Positions 49,711-61,510 of a stretch of DNA of 64,000 nucleotides are shown here, piece after piece (the stretch's first letter is position 1; each line of letters begins with the position of its first letter). The notes beneath the pieces were generated by a model, which was not told the origin of the DNA, did no database searches, and was given only the letters and a program-made list of their open reading frames with translations. Origin of the DNA: Caenorhabditis elegans (lineage: Eukaryota; Nematoda; Chromadorea; Rhabditida; Rhabditidae). The translations under genes were made by a program, and so were the position numbers. The stretch spans positions 7,378,001-7,442,000 of the forward strand of contig NC_003281.10 of assembly GCF_000002985.6 (NCBI RefSeq), given 5' to 3'.

Positions 49711-52179
49711 ACTGCCTCCAGAAATTGATGATTTTCCCATTCATTTGTCTACATAGGGCATCGAAAAGCACCCAATATTTAGAGAACAGAAGATTTTGAG
49801 AATTACTGCCTCCAGAAATTGATGATTTTCCCATTCATTTGTCTACAAAGGGCATCGAAAAGCACCCAATATTTAGAGAACAGAAGATTTTGAGAATTAC
49901 TGCCTCCAGAAATTGATGATTTTCCCATTCATTTGTCTACATAGGGCATCGAAAAGCACCCAATATTTAGAGAACAGAAGATTTTGAGAATTACTGCCTC
50001 CAGAAATTGATGATTTTCCCATTGATTTGTCTACATAAGGCATCGAAAAGCACCCAATATTTAGAGAACAGAAGATTTTGAGAATTACTGCCTCCAGAAA
50101 TTGATGATTTTCCCATTGATTTGTCTACAAAGGACATCGAAAAGCACCCAATATTTAGAGAACAGAAGATTTTGAGAATTACTGCCTCCAGAAAGTGATG
50201 ATTTTCCCATTGATTTGTCTACATAAGGCATCGAAAAGCACCCAATATTTAGAGAACAGAAGATTTTGAGAATTACTGCCTCCAGAAATTGATGATTTTC
50301 CCATTCATTTGTCTACATAGGGCATCGAAAAGCACCCAATATTTAGAGAACAGAAGATTTTGAGAATTACTGCCTCCAGAAATTGATGATTTTCCCATTG
50401 ATTTGTCTACATAGGGAATCGAAAAGCACCCAATATTTAGAGAACAGAAGATTTTGAGAATTACTGCCTCCAGAAATTGATGATTTTCCCATTCATTTGT
50501 CTACAAAGGGCATCGAAAAGCACCCAATATTTAGAGAACAGAAGATTTTGAGAATTACTGCCTCCAGAAATTGATGATTTTCCCATTCATTTGTCTACAT
50601 AGGGCATCGAAAAGCACCCAATATTTAGAGAACAGAAGATTTTGAGAATTACTGCCTCCAGAAATTGATGATTTTCCCATTGATTTGTCTACAAAGGGAA
50701 TCGAAAAGCACCCAATATTTAGAGAACAGAAGATTTTGAGAATTACTGCCTCCAGAAATTGATGATTTTCCCATTGATTTGTCTACATAGGGCATCGAAA
50801 AGCACCCAATATTTAGAGAACAGAAGATTTTGAGAATTACTGCCTCCAGAAATTGATGATTTTCCCATTCATTTGTCTACATAGGGCATCGAAAAGCACC
50901 CAATATTTAGAGAACAGAAGATTTTGAGAATTACTGCCTCCAGAAATTGATGATTTTCCCATTCATTTGTCTACATAGGGCATCGAAAAGCACCCAATAT
51001 TTAGAGAACAGAAGATTTTGAGAATTACTGCCTCCAGAAATTGATGATTTTCCCATTCATTTGTCTACATAGGGCATCGAAAAGCACCCAATATTTAGAG
51101 AACAGAAGATTTTGAGAATTACTGCCTCCAGAAATTGATGATTTTCCCATTGATTTGTCTACATAGGGCATCGAAAAGCACCCAATATTTAGAGAACAGA
51201 AGATTTTGAGAATTACTGCCTCCAGAAATTGATGATTTTCCCATTGATTTGTCTACATAAGGCATCGAAAAGCACCCAATATTTAGAGAAATTCATTTGT
51301 CTACATAGGGCATCGAAAAGCACCCAATATTTAGAGAACAGAAGATTTTGAGAATTACTGCCTCCAGAAATTGATGATTTTCCCATTCATTTGTCTACAT
51401 AGGGCATCGAAAAGCACCCAATATTTAGAGAACAGAAGATTTTGAGAATTACTGCCTCCAGAAATTGATGATTTTCCCATTCATTTGTCTACATAGGGCA
51501 TCGAAAAGCACCCAATATTTAGAGAACAGAAGATTTTGAGAATTACTGCCTCCAGAAATTGATGATTTTCCCATTCATTTGTCTACATAGGGCATCGAAA
51601 AGCACCCAATATTTAGAGAACAGAAGATTTTGAGAATTACTGCCTCCAGAAATTGATGATTTTCCCATTCATTTGTCTACATAGGGCATCGAAAAGCACC
51701 CAATATTTAGAGAACAGAAGATTTTGAGAATTACTGCCTCCAGAAATTGATGATTTTCCCATTGATTTGTCTACATAAGGCATCGAAAAGCACCCAATAT
51801 TTAGAGAACAGAAGATTTTGAGAATTACTGCCTTCAGAAATTGATGATTTTCCCATTGATTTGTCTACATAGGGCATCGAAAAGCACCCAATATTTAGAG
51901 AAGAGAAGATTTTTAGAAATACTGCCTTCAGAAATTGATGATTTTCCCATTCATTTGTCTACATAGGGCATCGAAAAGCACCCAATATTTAGAGAACAGA
52001 AAATTTTGAGAATTACTGCCTCCAGAAATTGATGATTTTCCCATTGATTTGTCTACATAGGGCATCGAAAAGCACACAATATTTAGAGAAGAGAAGATTT
52101 TTAGAAATACTGCCTTCAGAAATTGATGATTTTCCCATTGATTTGTCTACATAGGGCATCGAAAAGCACCCAATATTTA

Positions 52180-53100
52180 GAGAAGAGAAGATTTTTAGAA
52201 ATACTGCCTTCAGAAATTGATGATTTTCCCATTGATTTGTCTACATAGGGCATCGAAAAGCACCCAATATTTAGAGAAGAGAAGATTTTGAGAATTACTG
52301 CCTTCAGAAATTGATGATTTTCCCATTGATTTGTCTACATAGGGCATCGAAAAGCACCCAATATTTAGAGAAGAGAAGATTTTTAGAAATACTGCCTTCA
52401 GAAATTGATGATTTTCCCATTGATTTGTCTACATAGGGCATCGAAAAGCACCCAATATTTAGAGAAGAGAAGATTTTGAGAATTACTGCCTTCAGAAATT
52501 GATGATTTTCCCATTCATTTGTCTACATAGGGCATCGAAAAGCACCCAATATTTAGAGAACAGAAGATTTTGAGAATTACTGCCTCCAGAAATTGATGAT
52601 TTTCCCATTGATTTGTCTACATAGGGCATCGAAAAGCACCCAATATTTAGAGAAATTCATTTGTCTACATAGGGCATCGAAAAGCACCCAATATTTAGAG
52701 AACAGAAGATTTTGAGAATTACTGCCTCCAGAAATTGATGATTTTCCCATTGATTTGTCTACATAGGGCATCGAAAAGCACACAATATTTAGAGAAGAGA
52801 AGATTTTTAGAAATACTGCCTTCAGAAATTGATGATTTTCCCATTGATTTGTCTACATAGGGCATCGAAAAGCACCCAATATTTAGAGAAGAGAAGATTT
52901 TGAGAATTACTGCCTTCAGAAATTGATGATTTTCCCATTGATTTGTCTACATAGGGCATCGAAAAGCACCCAATATTTAGAGAAGAGAAGATTTTTAGAA
53001 ATACTGCCTTCAGAAATTGATGATTTTCCCATTGATTTGTCTACATAGGGCATCGAAAAGCACCCAATATTTAGAGAAGAGAAGATTTTGAGAATTACTG
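52180..53100. repeat. 188-bp dimeric alternation within the satellite, copy 2
   Basis: It shows the same alternation of TTTTTAGAAAT and TTTTGAGAATT units as at 48.93 kb, interrupted once by a group that includes a 48-bp unit at 52651. Confidence 0.6.
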
Positions 53101-53744
53101 CCTCCAGAAATTGATGATTTTCCCATTCATTTGTCTACATAGGGCATCGAAAAGCACCCAATATTTAGAGAACAGAAGATTTTGAGAATTACTGCCTCCA
53201 GAAATTGATGATTTTCCCATTGATTTGTCTACAAAGGGCATCGAAAAGCACCCAATATTTAGAGAACAGAAGATATTGAGAATTACTGCCTCCAGAAATT
53301 GATGATTTTCCCATTGATTTGTCTACATAGGGCATCGAAAAGCACCCAATATTTAGAGAACAGAAGATATTGAGAATTACTGCCTCCAGAAATTGATGAT
53401 TTTCCCATTGATTTGTCTACAAAGGGCATCGAAAAGCACCCAATATTTAGAGAAATTCATTTGTCTACATAGGGCATCGAAAAGCACCCAATATTTAGAG
53501 AACAGAAGATTTTGAGAATTACTGCCTCCAGAAATTGATGATTTTCCCATTCATTTGTCTACAAAGGGCATCGAAAAGCACCCAATATTTAGAGAACAGA
53601 AGATTTTGAGAAATACTGCCTCCAGAAATTGATGATTTTCCCATTGATTTGTCTACAAAGGGCATCGAAAAGCACCCAATATTTAGAGAACAGAAGATTT
53701 TGAGAATTACTGCCTTCAGAAATTGATGATTTTCCCATTGATTT

Positions 53745-54725
53745 GTCTACAAAGGGCATCGAAAAGTACCCAATATTTAGAGAACATAAGATTTTGAGAA
53801 ATACTGCCTTCAGAAATTGATGATTTTCCCATTCATTTGTCTACATAGGGTATCGAAAAGCACCCAATATTTAGAGAACAGAAGATTTTGAGAAATACTG
53901 CCTCCAGAAATTGATGATTTTCCCATTGATTTGTCTACAAAGGGCATCGAAAAGCACCCAATATTTAGAGAACAGAAGATTTTGAGAAATACTGCCTTCA
54001 GAAATTGATGATTTTCCTATTGATTTGTCTACATAGGGCATCGAAAAGCACCCAATATTTAGAGAACAGAAGATTTTGAGAAATACTGCCTCCAGAAATT
54101 GATGATTTTCCCATTGATTTGTCTACAAAGGGCATCGAAAAGCACCCAATATTTAGAGAACAGAAGATTTTGAGAAATACTGCCTCCAGAAATTGATGAT
54201 TTTCCCATTGATTTGTCTACAAAGGGCATCGAAAAGCACCCAATATTTAGAGAACAGAAGATTTTGAGAAATACTGCCTTCAGAAATTGATGATTTTCCC
54301 ATTGATTTGTCTACATAGGGCATCGAAAAGCACCCAATATTTAGAGAACAGAAGATTTTGAGAATTACTGCCTCCAGAAATTGATGATTTTCCCATTGAT
54401 TTGTCTACAAAGGGCATCGAAAAGTACCCAATATTTAGAGAACATAAGATTTTGAGAAATACTGCCTTCAGAAATTGATGATTTTCCCATTCATTTGTCT
54501 ACATAGGGTATCGAAAAGCACCCAATATTTAGAGAACAGAAGATTTTGAGAAATACTGCCTCCAGAAATTGATGATTTTCCCATTGATTTGTCTACATAG
54601 GGCATCGAAAAGCACCCAATATTTAGAGAACAGAAGATTTTGAGAAATACTGCCTTCAGAAATTGATGATTTTCCTATTGATTTGTCTACATAGGGCATC
54701 GAAAAGTACCCAATATTTAGAGAAC
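53745..54725. repeat. Multi-unit haplotype block, copies 2 and 3
   Basis: The ordered markers AGAACATAAG, GGGTATCG and TTTTCCTATTG occur twice here, 658 bp (exactly seven units) apart. Copy 2 is 9,118 bp from copy 1, consistent with 95 full units, four 48-bp units and 4 bp of small deletions between them. Confidence 0.8.
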
Positions 54726-54879
54726 AGAAGATTTTGAGAAATACTGCCTCCAGAAATTGATGATTTTCCCATTGATTTGTCTACATAAGGCATCGAAAAG
54801 CACCCAATATTTAGAGAACAGAAGATTTTGAGAATTACTGCCTCCAGAAATTGATGATTTTCCCATTCATTTGTCTACA

Positions 54880-55250
54880 TAGGGCATCGAAACGCACCCA
54901 ATATTTAGAGAACAGAAGATATTGAGCATTACTGCCTCCAGAAATTGATGATTTTCCCATTCATTTGTCTACATAGGGCATCGAAAAGCACCCAATATTT
55001 AGGGAACAGAAGATATTGAGAATTACTGCCTCCAGAAATTGATGATTTTCCCATTCATTTGTCTACATAGGGCATCGAAAAGCACCCAATATTTAGGGAA
55101 CAGAAGATATTGAGAATTACTGCCTCCAGAAATTGATGATTTTCCCATTCATTTGTCTACATAGGGCATCGAAAAGCACCCAATATTTAGGGAACAGAAG
55201 ATATTGAGAATTACTGCCTCCAGAAATTGATGATTTTCCCATTCATTTGT
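54880..55250. repeat. Satellite patch with TTTAGGGAACAG and GATATTGAG
   Basis: One unit with AACGCACCC and GATATTGAGCATT is followed by three units with TTTAGGGAACAGAAGATATTGAG. A matching run, in the same order, occurs at about 61.1-61.43 kb, with further GGGAACAG units near 37.14, 42.83, 62.53 and 62.87 kb. Confidence 0.75.
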
Positions 55251-58200
55251 CTACATAGGGCATCGAAAAGCACCCAATATTTAGAGAACAGAAGATTTTG
55301 AGAATTACTGCCTCCAGAAATTGATGATTTTCCCATTGATTTGTCTACATAAGGCATCGAAAAGCACCCAATATTTAGAGAACAGAAGATTTTGAGAATT
55401 ACTGCCTCCAGAAATTGATGATTTTCCCATTCATTTGTCTACATAGGGCATCGAAAAGCACCCAATATTTAGAGAACAGAAGATTTTGAGAATTACTGCC
55501 TCCAGAAATTGATGATTTTCCCATTCATTTGTCTACATAGGGCATCGAAAAGCACCCAATATTTAGAGAACAGAAGATTTTGAGAATTACTGCCTCCAGA
55601 AATTGATGATTTTCATTGATTTGTCTACAAAGGGCATCGAAAAGCACCCAATATTTAGAGAACAGAAGATATTGAGAATTACTGCCTCCAGAAATTGATG
55701 ATTTTCCCATTCATTTGTCTACATAGGGCATCGAAAAGCACCCAATATTTAGAGAACAGAAGATATTGAGAATTACTGCCTCCAGAAATTGATGATTTTC
55801 CCATTGATTTGTCTACATAAGGCATCGAAAAGCACCCAATATTTAGAGAAATTCATTTGTCTACATAGGGCATCGAAAAGCACCCAATATTTAGAGAACA
55901 GAAGATTTTGAGAATTACTGCCTCCAGAAATTGATGATTTTCCCATTGATTTGTCTACAAAGGGCATCGAAAAGCACCCAATATTTAGAGAACAGAAGAT
56001 TTTGAGAATTACTGCCTCCAGAAATTGATGATTTTCCCATTGATTTGTCTACAAAGGGCATCGAAAAGCACCCAATATTTAGAGAACAGAAGATTTTGAG
56101 AAATACTGCCTCCAGAAATTGATGATTTTCCCATTCATTTGTCTACATAGGGCATCGAAAAGCACCCAATATTTAGAGAACAGAAGATTTTGAGAATTAC
56201 TGCCTCCAGAAATTGATGATTTTCCCATTGATTTGTCTACAAAGGGCATCGAAAAGCACCCAATATTTAGAGAAATTCATTTGTCTACATAGGGTCATCG
56301 AAAAGCACCCAATATTTAGAGAACAGAAGATTTGAGAATTACTGCCTCCAGAAATTGATGATTTTCCCATTGATTTGTCTACAAAGGGCATCGAAAAGCA
56401 CCCAATATTTAGAGAACAGAAGATTTTGAGAATTACTGCCTCCAGAAATTGATGATTTTCCCATTGATTTGTCTACAAAGGACATCGAAAAGCACCCAAT
56501 ATTTAGAGAACAGAAGATTTTGAGAATTACTGCCTCCAGAAATTGATGATTTTCCCATTGATTTGTCTACATAGGGCATCGAAAAGCACCCAATATTTAG
56601 AGAAGAGAAGATTTTGAGAATTACTGCCTTCAGAAATTGATGATTTTCCCATTGATTTGTCTACATAGGGCATCGAAAAGCACCCAATATTTAGAGAAGA
56701 GAAGATTTTGAGAATTACTGCCTCCAGAAATTGATGATTTTCCCATTGATTTGTCTACATAAGGCATCGAAAAGCACCCAATATTTAGAGAACAGAAAAT
56801 TTTGAGAATTACTGCCTCCAGAAATTGATGATTTTCCCATTGATTTGTCTACATAGGGCATCGAACAGCACCCAATATTTAGAGAACAGAAGATTTTGAG
56901 AATTACTGCCTCCAGAAATTGATGATTTTCCCATTGATTTGTCTACAAAGGGCATCGAAAAGCACCCAATATTTAGAGAAATTCATTTGTCTACATAGGG
57001 CATCGAAAAGCACCCAATATTTAGAGAACAGAAGATTTTGAGAATTACTGCCTCCAGAAATTGATGATTTTCCCATTGATTTGTCTACATAGGGCATCGA
57101 AAAGCACCCAATATTTAGAGAACAGAAGATTTTGAGAATTACTGCCTCCAGAAATTGATGATTTTCCCATTGATTTGTCTACAAAGGGCATCGAAAAGCA
57201 CCCAATATTTAGAGAACAGAAGATTTTGAGAATTACTGCCTCCAGAAAGTGATGATTTTCCCATTGATTTGTCTACATAAGGCATCGAAAAGCACCCAAT
57301 ATTTAGAGAACAGAAGATTTTGAGAATTACTGCCTCCAGAAATTGATGATTTTCCCATTGATTTGTCTACAAAGGGAATCGAAAAGCACCCAATATTTAG
57401 AGAACAGAAGATTTTGAGAATTACTGCCTCCAGAAATTGATGATTTTCCCATTGATTTGTCTACATAGGGCATCGAAAAGCACCCAATATTTAGAGAACA
57501 GAAGATTTTGAGAATTACTGCCTCCAGAAATTGATGATTTTCCCATTCATTTGTCTACATAGGGCATCGAAAAGCACCCAATATTTAGAGAACAGAAGAT
57601 TTTGAGAATTACTGCCTCCAGAAATTGATGATTTTCCCATTGATTTGTCTACATAGGGCATCGAAAAGCACCCAATATTTAGAGAACAGAAGATTTTGAG
57701 AATTACTGCCTCCAGAAATTGATGATTTTCCCATTCATTTGTCTACATAGGGCATCGAAAAGCACCCAATATTTAGAGAACAGAAGATTTTGAGAATTAC
57801 TGCCTCCAGAAATTGATGATTTTCCCATTCATTTGTCTACAAAGGGCATCGAAAAGCACCCAATATTTAGAGAACAGAAGATTTTGAGAATTACTGCCTC
57901 CAGAAATTGATGATTTTCCCATTGATTTGTCTACAAAGGGCATCGAAAAGCACCCAATATTTAGAGAACAGAAGATTTTGAGAATTACTGCCTTCAGAAA
58001 TTGATGATTTTCCCATTGATTTGTCTACAAAGGGCATCGAAAAGTACCCAATATTTAGAGAACATAAGATTTTGAGAAATACTGCCTCCAGAAATTGATG
58101 ATTTTCCCATTCATTTGTCTACATAGGGTATCGAAAAGCACCCAATATTTAGAGAACAGAAGATTTTGAGAAATACTGCCTCCAGAAATTGATGATTTTC

Positions 58201-60416
58201 CCATTCATTTGTCTACAAAGGGCATCGAAAAGCACCCAATATTTAGAGAACAGAAGATTTTGAGAATTACTGCCTCCAGAAATTGGTGATTTTCCCATTC
58301 ATTTGTCTACAAAGGGCATCGAAAAGCACCCAATATTTAGAGAACAGAAGATTTTGAGAATTACTGCCTCCAGAAATTGATGATTTTCCCATTCATTTGT
58401 CTACATAGGGCATCGAAAAGCACCCAATATTTAGAGAACAGAAGATTTTGAGAATTACTGCCTCCAGAAATTGATGATTTTCCCATTCATTTGTCTACAT
58501 AGGGCATCGAAAAGCACCCAATATTTAGAGAACAGAAGATTATGAGAATTACTGCCTCCAGAAATTGATGATTTTCCCATTGATTTGTCTACATAGGGCA
58601 TCGAAAAGCACCCAATATTTAGAGAACAGAAGATTTTGAGAATTACTGCCTCCAGAAATTGATGATTTTCCCATTGATTTGTCTACATAAGGCATCGAAA
58701 AGCACCCAATATTTAGAGAAATTCATTTGTCTACATAGGGCATCGAAAAGCACCCAATATTTAGAGAACAGAAGATTTTGAGAATTACTGCCTCCAGAAA
58801 TTGATGATTTTCCCATTGATTTGTCTACATAAGGCATCGAAAAGCACCCAATATTTAGAGAACAGAAGATTTTGAGAATTACTGCCTCCAGAAATTGATG
58901 ATTTCCCCATTGATTTGTCTACAAAGGACATCGAAAAGCACCCAATATTTAGAGAACAGAAGATTTTGAGAATTACTGCCTCCAGAAAGTGATGATTTTC
59001 CCATTGATTTGGCTACATAAGGCATCGAAAAGCACCCAATATTTAGAGAACAGAAGATTTTGAGAATTACTGCCTCCAGAAATTGATGATTTTCCCATTG
59101 ATTTGTCTACAAAGGGCATCGAAAAGCACCCAATATTTAGAGAACAGAAGATTTTGAGAATTACTGCCTCCAGAAATTGATGATTTTCCCATTGATTTGT
59201 CTACAAAGGGAATCGAATAGCACCCAATAGTTAGAGAACAGAAGATTTTGAGAAGTACTGCCTCCAGAAATTGGTGATTTTCCCATTCATTTGTCTACAT
59301 AGGGCATCGAAAAGCACCCAATATTTAGAGAACAGAAGATTTTGAGAATTACTGCCTCCAGAAATTGATGATTTTCCCATTCATTTGTCTACATAGGGCA
59401 TCGAAAAGCACCCAATATTTAGAGAACAGAAGATTTTGAGAATTACTGCCTCCAGAAATTGATGATTTTCCCATTCATTTGTCTACATAGGGCATCGAAA
59501 AGCACCCAATATTTAGAGAACAGAAGATTTTGAGAATTACTGCCTCCAGAAATTGATGATTTTCCCATTGATTTGTCTACAAAGGGCATCGAAAAGCACC
59601 CAATATTTAGAGAACAGAAGATTTTGAGAATTACTGCCTCCAGAAATTGATGATTTTCCCATTCATTTGTCTACATAAGGCATCGAAAAGCACCCAATAT
59701 TTAGAGAACAGAAGATTTTGAGAATTACTGCCTCCAGAAATTGATGATTTTCCCATTCATTTGTCTACATAGGGCATCGAAAAGCACCCAATATTTAGAG
59801 AACAGAAGATTTTGAGAATTACTGCCTCCAGAAATTGATGATTTTCCCATTGATTTGTCTACAAAGGGAATCGAAAAGCACCCAATATTTAGAGAACAGA
59901 AGATTTTGAGAATTACTGCCTCCAGAAATTGATGATTTTCCCATTGATTTGTCTACATAAGGCATCGAAAAGCACCCAATATTTAGAGAACAGAAGATTT
60001 TGAGAATTACTGCCTCCAGAAATTGATGATTTTCCCATTGATTTGTCTACAAAGGACATCGAAAAGCACCCAATATTTAGAGAACAGAAGATTTTGAGAA
60101 TTACTGCCTCCAGAAAGTGATGATTTTCCCATTGATTTGTCTACATAAGGCATCGAAAAGCACCCAATATTTAGAGAACAGAAGATTTTGAGAATTACTG
60201 CCTCCAGAAATTGATGATTTTCCCATTGATTTGTCTACAAAGGGAATCGAAAAGCACCCAATATTTAGAGAAATTCATTTGTCTACATAGGGCATCGAAA
60301 AGCACCCAATATTTAGAGAACAGAAGATTTTGAGAATTACTGCCTCCAGAAATTGATGATTTTCCCATTGATTTGTCTACAAAGGGCATCGAAAAGCACC
60401 CAATATTTAGAGAACA

Positions 60417-60501
60417 GAGTTTGAGATTACAGCCTCCAGAAATTGATGATATTTCCCCATTGCATTTCGTCTACATAAGGAGTATCGGAATAGCAGCCCC
60501 A
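60417..60501. repeat. Single heavily indel-damaged satellite unit
   Basis: About a dozen small insertions and deletions against the consensus fall in one unit (for example ATATTTCCCC for ATTTTCCC, GCATTTCGTC for GATTTGTC, AGCAGCCCC for AGCACCC), while its neighbours have none or one. Small indels clustered like this look like uncorrected long-read error; true decay is possible. Confidence 0.8.
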
Positions 60502-61439
60502 ATATTTAGAGAACAGAAGATTTTGAGAATTACTGCCTCCAGAAAGTGATGATTTTCCCATTGATTTGTCTACATAAGGCATCGAAAAGCACCCAATATT
60601 TAGAGAACAGAAGATTTTGAGAATTACTGCCTCCAGAAATTGATGATTTTCCCATTGATTTGTCTACAAAGGGAATCGAAAAGCACCCAATATTTAGAGA
60701 ACAGAAGATTTTGAGAATTACTGCCTCCAGAAATTGATGATTTTCCCATTCATTTGTCTACATAGGGCATCGAGAAGCACCCAATATTTAGAGAACAGAA
60801 GATTTTGAGAATTACTGCCTCCAGAAATTGATGATTTTCCCACTGATTTGTCTACAAAGGGCATCGAAAAGCACCCAATATTTAGAGAACAGAAGATTTT
60901 GAGAATTACTGCCTCCAGAAATTGATGATTTTCCCATTGATTTGTCTACAAAGGGCATCGAAAAGCACCCAATATTTAGAGAACAGAAGATTTTGAGAAT
61001 TACTGCCTCCAGAAATTGATGATTTTCCCATTCATTTGTCTACATAGGGCATCGAAAAGCACCCAATATTTAGAGAAATTCATTTGTCTACATAGGGCAT
61101 CGAAAAGCACCCAATATTTAGGGAACAGAAGATATTGAGAATTACTGCCTCCAGAAATTGATGATTTTCCCATTCATTTGTCTACATAGGGCATCGAAAC
61201 GCACCCAATATTTAGAGAACAGAAGATATTGAGCATTACTGCCTCCAGAAATTGATGATTTTCCCATTCATTTGTCTACATAGGGCATCGAAAAGCACCC
61301 AATATTTAGGGAACAGAAGATATTGAGAATTACTGCCTCCAGAAATTGATGATTTTCCCATTCATTTGTCTACATAGGGCATCGAAAAGCACCCAATATT
61401 TAGGGAACAGAAGATATTGAGAATTACTGCCTCCAGAAA

Positions 61440-61510
61440 TTGATGATCTTCCCATTCATTTGTCTACATAGGGCATCGAAAAGCACCCAATATTTAGTTC
61501 CCATTGATTT
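61440..61510. repeat. Satellite unit with a second type of internal deletion
   Basis: CCAATATTTAG is joined directly to TTCCCATTGATTTG, removing a different stretch from that lost in the 48-bp units. I saw this junction once. The preceding unit also has GATGATCTTCCC. Confidence 0.75.

Noticed and set aside
27809..60389. Many 60-87 codon minus-strand frames with KSSISGGSNSQNLLFSKYWV-type peptides
   Set aside because: They are translations of the 94-bp satellite. The period is not a multiple of three, every unit carries the same stops, and there is no start or splice context, so they are not genes.
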